A DNA stretch of 64,000 bases from positions 78,691,609 through 78,755,608 of the forward strand of contig NC_066585.1 of assembly GCF_024323335.1 (NCBI RefSeq), given 5' to 3'. Numbering within the stretch: position 1 is the first letter of the stretch; each line of letters begins with the position of its first letter. A model generated the notes under the pieces. That model was not told the DNA's origin, ran no database searches, and saw nothing but the letters and a program-made list of their open reading frames with translations. This DNA comes from Lathyrus oleraceus (taxonomy: Eukaryota; Streptophyta; Magnoliopsida; Fabales; Fabaceae). The position numbers and the translations under genes are program-made. Positions 8,195-19,559 of this stretch are shown here, one piece after another.

Positions 8195-11156
8195 ATCCGT
8201 ATCCACTCTGGATCCTATGGATAATAATTCCGCTACTGTTCATTATGACTTTGAAAATCCGATCTACCAAGCCGAAGATGGAAGTGAGGAAGATTGTGAA
8301 GTACCTGGAGAGCTTGCCAGACTGTTACTGCAAGAGGAAAGGACTATACAGCCGCATGAAGAGTCACTCGAAATCGTAAATCTAGGTACTGAAGTGGACA
8401 GAAAGGAAGTCAAAATAGGAGCAGGTTTGGAAAACAGTGTCAAAGAAAGATTGATTCAGATGTTACATGATTACGTAGAGGTTTTCGCTTGGTCTTATGA
8501 AGACATGCCCGGATTGGATACTGGTATAGTGGTGCATCGGCTACCGATGAAGGAAGATTGTCGTCATGTTAAGCAGAAGGTTCGCCGCATGCGTCCTGAA
8601 ATGTCTGAGAAAATCAAAGCTGAGGTTATGAAACAATTCAATGCCGGTTTTCTAGCCGTTACTTCTTATCCTCAATGGGTTGCTAATGTGGTACCAGTGC
8701 CGAAGAAGGATGGTAAGGTGCAAATGTGCGTAGATTACAGAGATTTGAATAAAGCGAGTCCCAAAGATGACTTTCCACTCCCGCACATTGATGTTCTGGT
8801 GGACAATACCGCTCAACACAAAGTATTCTCCTTCATGGATGGATTCTCGGGTTATAACCAGATTAAGATGGCACCTGAGGACATGAAGAAAACTACGTTT
8901 GTGACGCAATGGGGCACCTTCTGTTACAAAGTAATGCCATTCGGTTTAAAGAACGCCGGGGCAACGTACCAGCGTGCTATGGTGGTTCTGTTCCATGATA
9001 TGATTCATCATGAAATAGAAGTATACGTGGATGACATGATAGCCAGATCTCATACTGAAAAAGAACATCTCGATCATTTATACAAACTGTTCGAGAGGTT
9101 GAAGAAGTACAAGTTGAGATTGAATCCGAACAAATGCACCTTTGGAGTAAGATCCGGTAAACTCTTGGGCTTTATTGTCAGTGGTAAAGGAATTGAGGTT
9201 GACCCGGCTAAAGTGAGAGCTATTCAAGAAATGCCAGTTCCCCGTACGGAGAAAGAGGTCAGAGGTTTCTTGGGACGCTTGAACTACATTGCCCGATTTA
9301 TCTCCCACTTGACCGCTACCTGCAAACCCATCTTCAAATTACTGAGGAAGAATCAAGAGATGATATGGAATGACGAATGCCAAGAAGCTTTTGACAAAAT
9401 CAAGAAATATCTCCAGGAACCTCCAATTCTGATACCACCAGTTGAAGGAAGACCTCTAATCATGTATTTGACCGTGTTAGAAAGTTCAATGGGGTGCGTG
9501 TTGGGGCAACATGACGAGTCTGGTCGAAAAGAGCATGCCATATACTACCTGAGCAAAAAGTTTACTGACTGTGAAACAAGATACTCACTGCTCGAGAGAA
9601 CTTGTTGTGCTTTGGCCTGGGCTGCTCGCCGACTAAGACAGTATATGTTGAATCATACCACTTTGTTGATTTCTAGGAGGGATCCCATCAAATACATGTT
9701 CGAGAAGCCTGCCCTCTCCGGAAGAATAGCGAGATGGCAGATGATCTTAACGGAGTACGACATCCAGTATACTACCCAGAAAGCCATCAAAGGAAGCGTG
9801 CTAGCTGATCATTTGGCTCATCAAGCGGTGGACGATTATCAATCTATGAATTTTGAGTTCCCAGATGAAGATGTCATGCTTGTTACTGATGATGAAAAAC
9901 CTAAACCGGATGAAGGACCCGAACTGGGATCCCGATGGACTATGGTTTTTGATGGATCTTCCAATACATTGGGCCATGGTGTTGGGGTTGTAATCATTTC
10001 CCCCGGAGGTTACCATACACCTTTCACTGCTAGACTGTGTTTTCATTGTACCAATAATATGGCTGAGTATGAAGCATGTATTTTGGGACTCAAAGCTGCT
10101 ATAGATCGGCGAATCAAGTTTTTGAGAGTGTACGGAGATTCGGCCTTGGTAATCAGTCAGATCAAAGGAGAATGGGATACTAAACATCCAAATCTCATCC
10201 CTTATCGAGAGCGGGTAATGACATTAATTCCATACTTTGAAGAGATTACATTTGAACATATTCCACGAGAGGAGAATCAGTTGGCAGACGCATTAGCTAC
10301 CATGTCATCTATGTTCAGAGTCAGATGGGACAGCGAAGCTCCCAGGATCACTATTGAACGATTGGATGAACCAGCACACTGTTATGAACTTCACACTGAG
10401 AGGGTACAGGGGAAACCTTGGTTCCACGACGTAAAAAGATATTTAGAAGCTCAGGAATTCCCTGAAGGGGCATCCATCAATGACAGAAAATTTCTGAGGA
10501 AGTTCTCCACTAAATTCTTTCTGAGTAATGGAGTGTTATACAAACGTAATCATGATTCGACTCTGCTTCGCTGTGTGGATAGAAAGGAAGCAGAAAGGAT
10601 TATGGAAGACATGCATGACGGTATTTTTGGGACTCATTCTAATGGACATACAATGGCCAAGAAGATTCTGAGATCAGGGTATTATTGGTCTACCATGGAA
10701 GCTGATTGCCACCATCACTCCAGAACCTGTCGCAAGTGCCAGATCTACGCGGACAAAGTACATGTGCCTCCTGCTCCATTGAACGTGTTGACAGCACCTT
10801 GGCCCTTTGCAATGTGGGGCATCGATATGAGTGGAGAGATTAAACCCACGGCTTCTAATGGACATCGCTTCATTCTCGTCGCTATTGATTACTTTACGAA
10901 GTGGGTAGAGGCAGCCTCATTTGCTTCTGTCACCAAGAATGTGGTGGCACGATTCGTCAAGAATAATCTCATTTGCCGATACGGCGTTCCTGAAAGAATT
11001 ATTACTGACAATGGTACTAATTTGAACAACAAGATGATTACTGAACTCTGCACGCAGTTCAAGATACGACACCATAACTCTTCTCCGTACCGGCCAAAGA
11101 TGAATGGCACCGTAGAGGCTGCTAATAAGAACATCAAGAAGATCATACAAAGATGA
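8195..11156 (+). CDS. Element A pol: RT, RNase H, archaeal-type RNase H, integrase (3' end broken)
   Basis: Open frame beginning at 8097; residue numbers count from there. RT: first catalytic Asp in SFMDGFSGYNQ (D248), then YVDD at 310-313. The first RNase H (about 440-560) reads TVLESSMGCVLG where a catalytic Asp is expected, so it looks inactive. The second, archaeal-type RNase H has the four acidic residues D619 (VFDGSS), E657 (MAEYEA), D681 (YGDSAL) and D731 (LADALA); this extra domain marks the Tat clade. The integrase has an H-H-C-C zinc region (HDGIFGTHSNGH...CRKC) and catalytic D910, D971, E1007, with 35 residues between the last two. The frame stops at a TGA at 11154; the integrase C-terminus continues in another frame. 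No protease precedes RT. Confidence 0.9.
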
Positions 11157-11665
11157 CAGTAACGTACAAAGACTAGCACGAGATGTTACCATTTGCTCTC
11201 CATGGTTATCGCACTTCAATACGCACTTCGACAGGGGTAACTCCTTTCTCTTTAGTCTACGGAATGGAAGCCGTTTTACCAGTGGAAGTCCAGATTCCCT
11301 CTCTAAGAATCATGAAAGAGGCAGGCTTAGATGAAGATGAATGGATTCAGACTCGACTCGATCAGATAAATTTGATTGATGAGAAGAGACTTGCGGCTGT
11401 TTGTCATGGGCAGATATATCAGAAGCGCATGACCCAGGAATTTAACAAAAGAGTCAAGAGACAGGTGTATCAAATTGGCGACTTGGTGATCAAGCGTATC
11501 ATTCTACCACAAGGGGATCCCAGAGGTAAGTGGACTCCCACATACGAAGGGCCATTTGTGGTTAAGAAGGTATTCTCCGGTGGAGCCATGATACTTGCTA
11601 CAATGGATGGCGAAGACTTCCCGCAACCTGTGAACGCGGACATAGTTAAAAAATACTACGCATAA
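11157..11665 (+). pseudogene. Frameshifted integrase C-terminus of element A
   Basis: Directly after the pol stop, another frame encodes the expected continuation (motifs LPFALHGYRTS, TPFSLVYGMEAVLP, then a chromodomain-free tail ending NADIVKKYYA, stop 11663-11665). A one-base frame change lies at about 11150, and a TAG at 11174-11176 sits where the family usually has tryptophan. The longest open part starts at 11183. The catalytic DDE triad is upstream of the break, so only the C-terminal DNA-binding and linker parts are lost. Confidence 0.85.
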
Positions 11666-11675
11666 AAGAGACCCG

Positions 11676-11847
11676 CTAGGTCGACGTACCTAGGCAAAAG
11701 TACGGGCATCCCGGCGAACCAAAAGGGTTCGGGCAAAAATTAGGGATAAATATATAAAGACGTACACCCGGCAAGTCGAAAACCTGAAAAGGCGGCTTGG
11801 GCAAAAAAGGGTATCCCGGTGGACTAAAAACCTGAAAAGGCGGTCCA
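11676..11847 (+). promoter_or_regulatory. Post-pol hairpin series of element A
   Basis: Four inverted repeats follow the pol stop within 190 bp: CTAGGT/ACCTAG (11676-11693), CGAACC/GGTTCG (11715-11731), CAAGTCG/CGGCTTG (11772-11799) and TGGAC/GTCCA (11820-11847). The last three sit in a shared frame, CCCGG before and GGCAAAAA after the stem, while stem sequence differs. Element C has the matching hairpins at 43382-43526 (-). Confidence 0.6.
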
Positions 11848-11865
11848 GGCAAAAATTAGGGATTT

Positions 11866-12875
11866 AAGCGTATGACTGTGTCCCGTTCTCGGTCAGCTTC
11901 AACCAGGTTCCAAGGACTGAACAAGCCAATCACTTCTATCCGACAGCAGGAGATGAGATGCTTGAAGACATAATGACAGTAGTGAAGTTAGAATCGATAG
12001 GACTTTCTCTGCATAGCTTTCTCTTTGTCTGCCTGGCAATGTCCTCTTACTAGGATGTCTGTCTCCTTGTACATAAATTGCCTATTTGTAGGCCCTCTTT
12101 CAAAATCAATCCAATTTTATTTCCAAAAAGATGCCTTTGTTTTACTTCCTCTGTTTTGATTGCGTAAACGTCCATTGATTTAATTTGAATTGATTTATGC
12201 ATTTGAATATGATTAATGTTTACAAAAATACATGCCTAAAATAGAAATAGCGATTACTACGAGACTTCAGGACCAAGGAGAAGGTCTAACCACGCTTTCC
12301 AATGAGTCCGTCGCTAATTCTGTTCCCCAACAAGAACCAGCTATTCCCTAGAAGAAATTGGCATCACTAATTGATCGTATCTTCTACCCCCAGCCAGGCG
12401 CTGTCGGATCTTTCCACCATCAGACGAAAATGGAGTATTCCCCCAGCTGAGACAGAGTCATCAATACAAATATCTCTAACCAGAAGACTGAGTATTTCCC
12501 CAGTAGAGTTCCCTGGAAGAGTGTTCAGACGCATAGTGCATTCATTACATCATTTCACATCACATACCTACATACAATTTTCATTCCGTATCATATACAT
12601 TACATTATTTCATAACATATACATGCATACAATGCTCGCATTTATTCCAGACGCATAATTCACTCATTACATCATTTCATAGCACACGCATGCATATAAC
12701 ATTTGCATCTCATGCATCATGACATGGCATGAAGCTAACTTTATTTTTCAGGTTAATCATCCTCTTGATACGGTCAAAACAAAGGCCCATTCAGACAGAC
12801 ATCTTTATCAATTACATTCAAGATTCAACTATATCCCTCAGATACTGCCTAACATATGGTACATTCCGAGGTGTA
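11866..12875 (+). other. 3' untranslated region of element A, first part
   Basis: No gene. Contains short direct repeats such as CATTACATCATTTCA at about 12544 and 12666. The small open frames at 12371-12658 and 12719-13048 have low-complexity composition and no family resemblance. Confidence 0.6.
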
Positions 12876-14790
12876 GTCTAGCGTACGACTACTTTCTTCT
12901 TCAGATACATCTTTCAGATATACTCCATGTCAACATTCATTCTGACATCCTCCTAATTATGGCATTTATAAGCTCATCCCAGACATTTATCGCAAATACA
13001 ACATACACAAATACTATCAGGATCAGCCTAACGTACGGTTCGTTCTGATTCAGCTCAATATATGACTCCTACAACTCAGATACGATCTAATGTATGATCC
13101 ATTCTGACCTTCAACAACTCAGATACGATCTAGCGTACGATCCACTCTGATCTTCAATAACTCAAGTACGGTCTAATGTACGACCCAGTTAGACCTTCAG
13201 ATGCTACCTAGTGACAGGTACATTTCTGAATTGTAGTCTAGTATACGACTACTCCCTTTTAAGCAGATTCAGCCTAACGGACGGCTCATTCTGTTACTCA
13301 GATGCTACCTAGTGACAGGTACATTTCTGAATTGTAGTCTAGTATACGACTACTCCCTTTTCAGCAGATTCAACCTAATGGACGGCTCATTCTGCTCAGA
13401 TACGGTTTAATGTACGACCAAGTTAGACCTTCATCTCTTCAGATGCTACCTAAAGACAGGTACATTTCTGAATTGTAGTCTAGTATACGACTACTCCCTT
13501 TTCAGCAGATTCAGCCTAATGGACGGCTCATTCTGCTCAGATACGGTTTAATGTACGACCAAGTTAGACCTTTATCTCTTCAGATGCTACCTAAAGACAG
13601 GTACATTTCTGAATTGTAGTCTAGTATACGACTACTCCCTTTTCAGCAGATTCAGCCTAATGGACGACTCATTCTGCTCAGATACGGTTTAATGTACGAC
13701 CAAGTTAGACCTTCATCTCTTCAGATGCTACCTAAAGACAGGTACATTTCTGAATTGTAGTCTAGTATACGACTACTCCCTTTTCAGCAGATTCAGCCTA
13801 ATGGACGGCTCATTCTGCTCAGATACGGTTTAATGTACGACCAAGTTAGACCTTCATCTCTTCAGATGCTACCTAAAGATAGGTACATTTCTGAATTGTA
13901 GTCTAGTATACGACTACTCCCTTTTCAGCAGATTCAGCCTAATGGACGGCTCATTCTGCTCAGATACGGTTTAATGTACGACCAAGTTAGACCTTCATCT
14001 CTTCAGATGCTACCTAAAGACAGGTACATTTCTGAATTGTAGTCTAGTATACGACTACTCCCTTTTCAGCAGATTCAGCCTAATGGACGGCTCATTCTGC
14101 TCAGATATGGTTTAATGTACGACCAAGTTAGACCTTCATCTCCTCAGATGCTACCTAAAGACAGGTACATTTCTGAATTGTAGTCTAGTATACGACTACT
14201 CCCTTTTCAGCAGATTCAGCCTAATGGACGGCTCATTCTGCTCAGATATGGTTTAATGTACGACCAAGTTAGACCTTCATCTCCTCAGATGCTACCTAGT
14301 GTACGGTACATTTCTGAAGCGTAGTCTAGCGTACGACTACCCCTTTCATTATCAGATTCAGCCTAACGGACGGCTCTTTCTGCTCAAATACAGTCTAATG
14401 TACGACCCAGTTAGACCTTCAAGTCCTCAGATGCTACCTAGTGTACGGTACATTTCTGAAGCGTAGTCTAGCGTACGACTACCCCTTTCATCATCAGATT
14501 CAGCCTAACGGACGGTTCTTTCTGCTACTCAGATGCGATCTAGCGTACGATCCATTCTGATCTTTCATCCCCAGCAAAGTCATCCGCCTAACGAACAACT
14601 CACTCTGGTATTCAGATATGATCTAGCGTATGATCCATTCTGATCCCTTATCCCCAGCGGTATATAACACACTCCGACTCCCCGGCGAAGTCGACAGCCT
14701 AATGGGTGACTCACCATACGGTCTAGCGTATGACCCGGTATGACACCCATGTCTTCAGATATCGTCTAACGTACGACACAATCTGGAGCC
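12876..14790 (+). repeat. Hairpin minisatellite in the 3' UTR of element A
   Basis: The core is a tandem array with an exact 141-bp period: TTCAGCAG recurs at 13360, 13501, 13642, 13783, 13924, 14065 and 14206. Each 141-bp unit is four related subunits of 43, 35, 31 and 32 bp; more diverged subunits flank the core on both sides. Every subunit centres on an eight-base spacer close to TARYGKAC between short arms that differ but stay complementary: GTAGTC/GACTAC, AGCC/GGCT, GATC/GATC, GGTC/GACC, TACC/GGTA. Tandem repeats in the 3' UTR are a known feature of Ogre-type elements and a source of satellite DNA. Confidence 0.88.
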
Positions 14791-14945
14791 CTCATCATCA
14801 AACTACCTGGATGGCATCTTTAACCCCATCTCCATCGAGACTAATTGACAAGCGCAAATTTTTGGGGCATTCTAGTGTTCAATAATCTTTCACCTCCAGA
14901 CCACGAACGGCACATACCATTCTACTCTCTCGGTTCAAGAGTATT

Positions 14946-14958
14946 GAACAGGGGCAGC
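14946..14958 (+). other. Polypurine tract of element A
   Basis: GAACAGGGGCAGC directly precedes the TGTCATACC start of the 3' LTR. Element C has the closely similar GAATAGGGGCAGC at its 3' LTR (minus strand, 39560-39572). Confidence 0.75.
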
Positions 14959-16955
14959 TGTCATACCCCAAAATTTGCCCGTTAATCTTGCCGGCTTATT
15001 TTCAAGACCCTCCGACTTATTTTGCAAGGCATTGACATTAAAGGAATAAAAGCCCAGCTCGCAACAGGCCCAATCCAAAAATGGCCCAAAATGGCTTGCT
15101 CGCTAGGCGAGCAATTCCTTCTCCTAGCGAACACTTCATCATGACACTCGCCCAGCGAAGCATCAGATCCAGTAAAAGCCCAAAATGGCTTGCTCGCTAG
15201 GCGAGCAATTCCTTCGCCTAGCGAAGCTTGCGTATATCAAAAGTTTTGGACCTCATTCTGAGCCCATTAGGTCACCACTACCACTATAAATACCAGCTCT
15301 TCAGCCACGAAAATGGACACACACAAACGGAGAGATCAAGACGGACAGAGAAGGACGGAAACCCTGGTGCAGAAACCCTGCTAACCCTGCTAACCTGAAG
15401 GCGGCCCATCCGCACCGAAGCTACCGCCGCCCAACTCAATCCGGCATCCAAATGATCAGTCCCTTTCAATATCGCGATTGCACCCAGGTTTGCGTATCAC
15501 CACTGTTTTACGTTTCCAATCGATATTCTTTACATACATGACGCATTACGATTAAAGTTTTGATATGTAATTTGACTTCACATGTGAATCTAAGTATGAA
15601 CATCCTGTATAATTGTCTATGCTATGCCTGTAATCAAATGCCATAAAAGTACAGGTTTTTGGAAGTCATGCTGCTGTCAAACTCCAAACCCGTGGCCGCT
15701 CGCTAGCACGTCGCTAAGCGAGCCTGCAGCGAGCATTCGCTGAGCCTTCGCTAGGCGAAGCAGAGGCGAACGGGACAGTGGCTGCTTCGTCCCTTTGCTG
15801 TTCTATCTTATGTTTATCTAATTACGATTTTGCATCATTTGACCTGAACTCATAACTGTTATGTTTATTTTATGGTGCAATTGTCAAATCATATTTTATC
15901 TCAATGCTCTAACCCGTGTGTTGCATGGTGTAAAGGCTAGCATACTTCCAAAAAACGGCCGGCTAGGCATGCCGCTTTAGGTGTGGGACACTTTTGAGGA
16001 GATGGCTTTTGAATGACCTAATTTTAATGTGGAGGTTCATCTTGAATCACCAAGCTTGATTTTTAATGTATTGATTTCATCAATTTAATGTGGACCTAAT
16101 TACCTAGCTGATTACGGCTATTTAATTAATTGTTAAAATATGGACTTTAAATAAATAATATCGGACCTCTCTTTGTTACCCCCCGATTACGTAATACGGT
16201 CATGTCCCGCGAATGTGGGGATGCACTTAGCAAAGACCCTGCGGTTTAAATCATCATAGTCCCTCGAATGTTGCCTTTGTCCCTCGATGACCCTTCGGTG
16301 TAGCCTATGGCTGAATGATGATAGTCCCTTCGAATGCTAAGGTATCCTCACAACTGTTGCCTTCAATGACCAGCTGATGACCCTACGATGACCCTCTACA
16401 TCCAAAGGGTGAAATTACTTACTTCTCAATAGTAAGGACAGTTTTACCCTCATAAGGATAGGAAACGTTCATAACGACCTTAAGAAGGTATAACTCTCAA
16501 TTGCTGGATCATAACCTAAAACATTTCCCACCCCTCACACTTTGCAAATCCTAGAAAATCACCACTTGGTATACATTCATACTAGAATCATTACCAAGTT
16601 ACATTTTTCTAAACCGTTTTCAAAATCAAACGAGATAAATACTTTGTATACATTCATACGAGAATCATTACAAAGTTAAACTCTCTTTTCGAAACATTTT
16701 TAAACAATTCACCAACACTTTTCAGACAAAAATATAAGTGATCCAGCAATTAAGAGCCCATGGATAACCATGGATACAAAGGGTGCTAATACCTTCCCTT
16801 TGTATAATGTACCTCCCGAACCCAAAATCTATTGAGGTCTTTCCTGTTCTTTTCCACCTTTCCTTATTGGATAAAAGAAAAGTCGGTGGCGACTCTTGCT
16901 ATCCGCGACATTGCGATAAAAAGCAAAATACCCCAAGTCAGTTCACCGTATGACA
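14959..16955 (+). repeat. 3' LTR of element A
   Basis: 1997 bp. It is nearly identical to the 5' LTR, with about 13 substitutions seen by eye and a 9-bp direct duplication (CTAACCCTG) near 15380. It carries TATAAATA at 15285-15292. The short open frame on the minus strand (15284-15469) lies wholly inside the LTR and is not a gene. Confidence 0.93.
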
Positions 16956-16960
16956 CCTGA
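16956..16960 (+). other. Target-site duplication of element A, right copy (CCTGA)
   Basis: Matches 3155-3159. Confidence 0.92.
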
Positions 16961-17965
16961 CAACATTATAAATCTCATTTTTATAATGAGTTAGTCATAT
17001 CGTAATAAAAATAAATAAAATATATATTAATTAAGTTCAGTCGGTTTCGGTTTTTAACGAGTTCAAAATAATCATATGAATCTGGCCGAAGCAATCATAT
17101 ACTAATCAAATTAAGCAACTGAATCAGCCTGACACCCGACCGGACCGATCCATTTGTAAAAAAAGACAACAGGTTGGTCAATTCAATCGGGCGGCTCAAA
17201 TTTGTCCACCCCTATCAATCTTTCCATTTTCAATCTGATCCATGTGCCAAAGGATTGTAGGGACAAAAGGTACTTTAGAAAATAATGATATTAATATTTT
17301 AATAATTTTTACTTAAAAATATAATAATTATTTTTATTTTGATAAAAAAAGATGAGGATATTTGTTTCGGGCCGGCCATAATGGTCTCCGGACCATCACT
17401 CGGAAAGAGTTAAAGTCCATTTATAACCTTCTTAGCACATGAGAGTTATCTTACAAACGAATAAAGGTGATCTCAATCCCAAAAATATCCAACAGCTCCC
17501 TGCAATGCACATGTAACAAATAGCATGCTGTAATAATCTTTCTCTTATAATAGAAAGTCCATGAGTTTCAGGTAGATACTTTCCAATTCAATTTAAAATT
17601 TCAATCCACTATTCTCCCTCACATAATGACTTAAGATTTGGAGTATTAACCTTGCAGGTCATCCCCCTCTCCACCACATTGAAAGCTCAGATCTTCCATA
17701 ATCCTCCATAATCACCAATTCTCATTCAATTTCTGGTTCTGCAACGGAATAGTGGGGCCGTTTATAGGAATCAAATTTTGATTCCCGTATTTTTCCATAA
17801 ATTGCATGTTCGCTCCTCGATTCATCAATTCGAAACCTCTTTAGTTTATCGGATCCAAAATTCTCGAAATTGAACATGAACATCCATCGCATTCGATCTA
17901 ATTACGAAGTGTATCAACTTTCATTCCTGGAATTTCCATATTCCTTACTTTCATACTTCTCTGCA
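16961..17965. other. Non-coding stretch between element A and a dead gag
   Basis: The first 400 bp are AT-rich flank of element A. From about 17360 GC content rises and the sequence may be the leader of the gag relic that follows. No primer site or LTR edge could be recognised here. Confidence 0.5.
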
Positions 17966-19310
17966 ATGGCTGAATCTCGAGCTACTCGCTCCGCTGGAAT
18001 ACGTGAAGTCGTTGTCGCCACTCTTGTTACTCAAGCAATGATCAATCAACCTCTTATGCCTCATCCTCAAGGCATCGCAGATTCAGGAGTGGTCACTCCG
18101 TTATATCCAGATCTTCTCCAAACTCCTCGGATCGATGGATCTTCTTAAGTCCCTCAGATCAGGCCTCTAGTACCGCCTCCGGCTAAACATCTAGAAGCCT
18201 TATCTGGTTTCCAACTGTTAAATGCCAACCTTGGGATGCAAGGCACCAGTGAATTGCTGGAAAAAATGTACAACATCGTTGAGCAGCAAAATTCACAAGT
18301 ATTAGGTGAGAGATTATTATGTCTCGAAGAGAGCCTGTATAACGCGCCTCCAAAATGAAACATCGCACAAGAGACTATGTAAAAAAGAGAACTCAAGTCG
18401 TCGTCCCTGATTCGACCGCATCGAGAAGAGACAAAGCTTTGAATTTGCAAAATAATCATAAGAGAAAAAGTGTCTGAGTCATCATCAGTGCCCCGAGGGA
18501 GACCGAGGCAGTCACGCTCCATAACAGGACCAGGTGAAAAAGCATCCGCCAAAGAATCTACAAAATCATTCTCCGTGTGCCCGTATTTTGGATAGAAGAA
18601 TACCTAAATCAATGGAGAAGGCTCCTAAGTTAAGTGAATACAACAGGAAGGGAGATCCGAACGGAAACGTGCACCTCGTCAACAAACAATTAAATTACTT
18701 TTATGTCGATGAGGCCTCCAAGTGTAAACATTTGCGCTAACTTTGATTAGACCAGCCATGCTTTGGTTCAATGCTTTACCAAAATGGAGCATTGAGTATG
18801 TGACTGACTTCTATGAGATATTCTTCACCCACTTCACTGTCCGAAAAGGAAGCTTGTGAAAGTAGCTACCTTAAGCGGGATCTCTCAAGGAAAGAAGGAG
18901 AGCATGCGGTCTTATATCGACCGATTCACATAGGTGGTTATGGGGGTAGAGGGAGTCGCAAAAAGTCTCAAGTATTGGATCTTCAAAAATAACCTATTGC
19001 GGGATAGCCCCTACAGACATAGTTAGGGAGGAAAGAAGCCCATGCCATATATAAATTGTTGAACATGGCTCAATATTTCATTAACCTCAAGGAAAAGCTG
19101 AACACCAAGTTTGATAACCAAGTCGTTGCTGATGCCAATTCTAGCCACTCGACGGGGAAAGATTCTCACCAGCGGAAAGATGAATCTAACTAGGGAGTGC
19201 ATGGTTGGTATGACAAGTACATGTCATTGAATACATCACATGAAATATTTATCAAGAGTATACTGACATAGAGTTCAGAAAGGGAGAAATTACAGCATCA
19301 CTTTCCATCA
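17966..19310 (+). pseudogene. Degenerate Ty3/gypsy gag (Tat-like)
   Basis: The N-terminal part is open from ATG 17966 (MAESRATRSAGIREVV) to a stop at 18146. After that, pieces in shifting frames resemble the Retrotrans_gag domain: NKQLNYFYVDEASKCKHLR and AMLWFNALPKWSIEY near 18680-18815, a YIDRFT phrase near 18920, and LNMAQYFINLKEKLNTKF near 19060-19115. Many stops and frameshifts. It ends abruptly against the element B LTR fragment at about 19325, so the two were joined by deletion or recombination. Confidence 0.72.
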
Positions 19311-19325
19311 GGAGAGACAACATAC

Positions 19326-19538
19326 GTGAGGGGTGCTAATACCTTCTCATTGCATAATTGACTCTCGAACCCGATTTGGTTGCGACGATCATATCATTGT
19401 TGTTCTTTTATGGGTTTTAATGATTTTTTTCCCTTTCCCTCTTTGGGAACAAATAAAGTTCGGTGGCGACTCTGTTAGTCCATCAGCGAGCGTGCGAAAC
19501 ACTTGGCGAGGTCATATTCTTTTCTTTGAGGTACGACA
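19326..19538 (+). repeat. LTR 3'-end fragment of element B
   Basis: Begins with GGGGTGCTAATACCTTCTC, which matches the U5 block of elements A and C. It then has CGGTGGCGACTCTG at 19461, the same primer-site-like sequence seen in A's U5, and ends TACGACA just before a primer site. The upstream part of the LTR is missing. Confidence 0.72.
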
Positions 19539-19540
19539 GT

Positions 19541-19558
19541 TGGCAACTCTGCTGGACA
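19541..19558 (+). other. Degenerate primer-binding site of element B
   Basis: TGGCAACTCTGCTGGACA differs at two positions from the primer site of A and C, and lies two bases after the LTR end, as expected. Confidence 0.72.
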
Positions 19559-19559
19559 T

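Larger units (their letters stand above)
3160..16955 (+). mobile_element. Element A: complete Ogre/Tat-type Ty3/gypsy LTR retrotransposon
   Basis: About 13.8 kb, bounded by LTRs of 1988 and 1997 bp that start TGTCATACC and end TATGACA, with target duplication CCTGA. Order: 5' LTR, primer site (5152-5169), ORF1 (5881-7209), short gag (7416), intron (7982-8194), RT-RNase H-archaeal RNase H-integrase (8195-11665, broken near its end), hairpin-rich 3' untranslated region, polypurine tract, 3' LTR. The order RT-RH-aRH-INT plus ORF1 and intron is characteristic of Ogre. By eye the LTRs differ by about 13 substitutions and one 9-bp duplication (in the 3' copy near 15380), so the insertion is young. 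The gag core and protease are missing, so A is probably non-autonomous. Confidence 0.93.

Noticed and set aside
8652..11219. Minus-strand open frames of 60-130 codons opposite pol of element A
   Set aside because: Antisense shadows of the pol reading frame.
12371..13048. Two open frames of 95 and 109 codons after pol of element A
   Set aside because: Low-complexity 3' UTR sequence with CATTACATCATTTC repeats; no domain signature, and outside the coding order of the element.
12876..14790. CRISPR-like look of regular repeats and spacers
   Set aside because: This is a plant retrotransposon 3' UTR; units are contiguous tandem repeats without unique spacers, and no cas genes are present.
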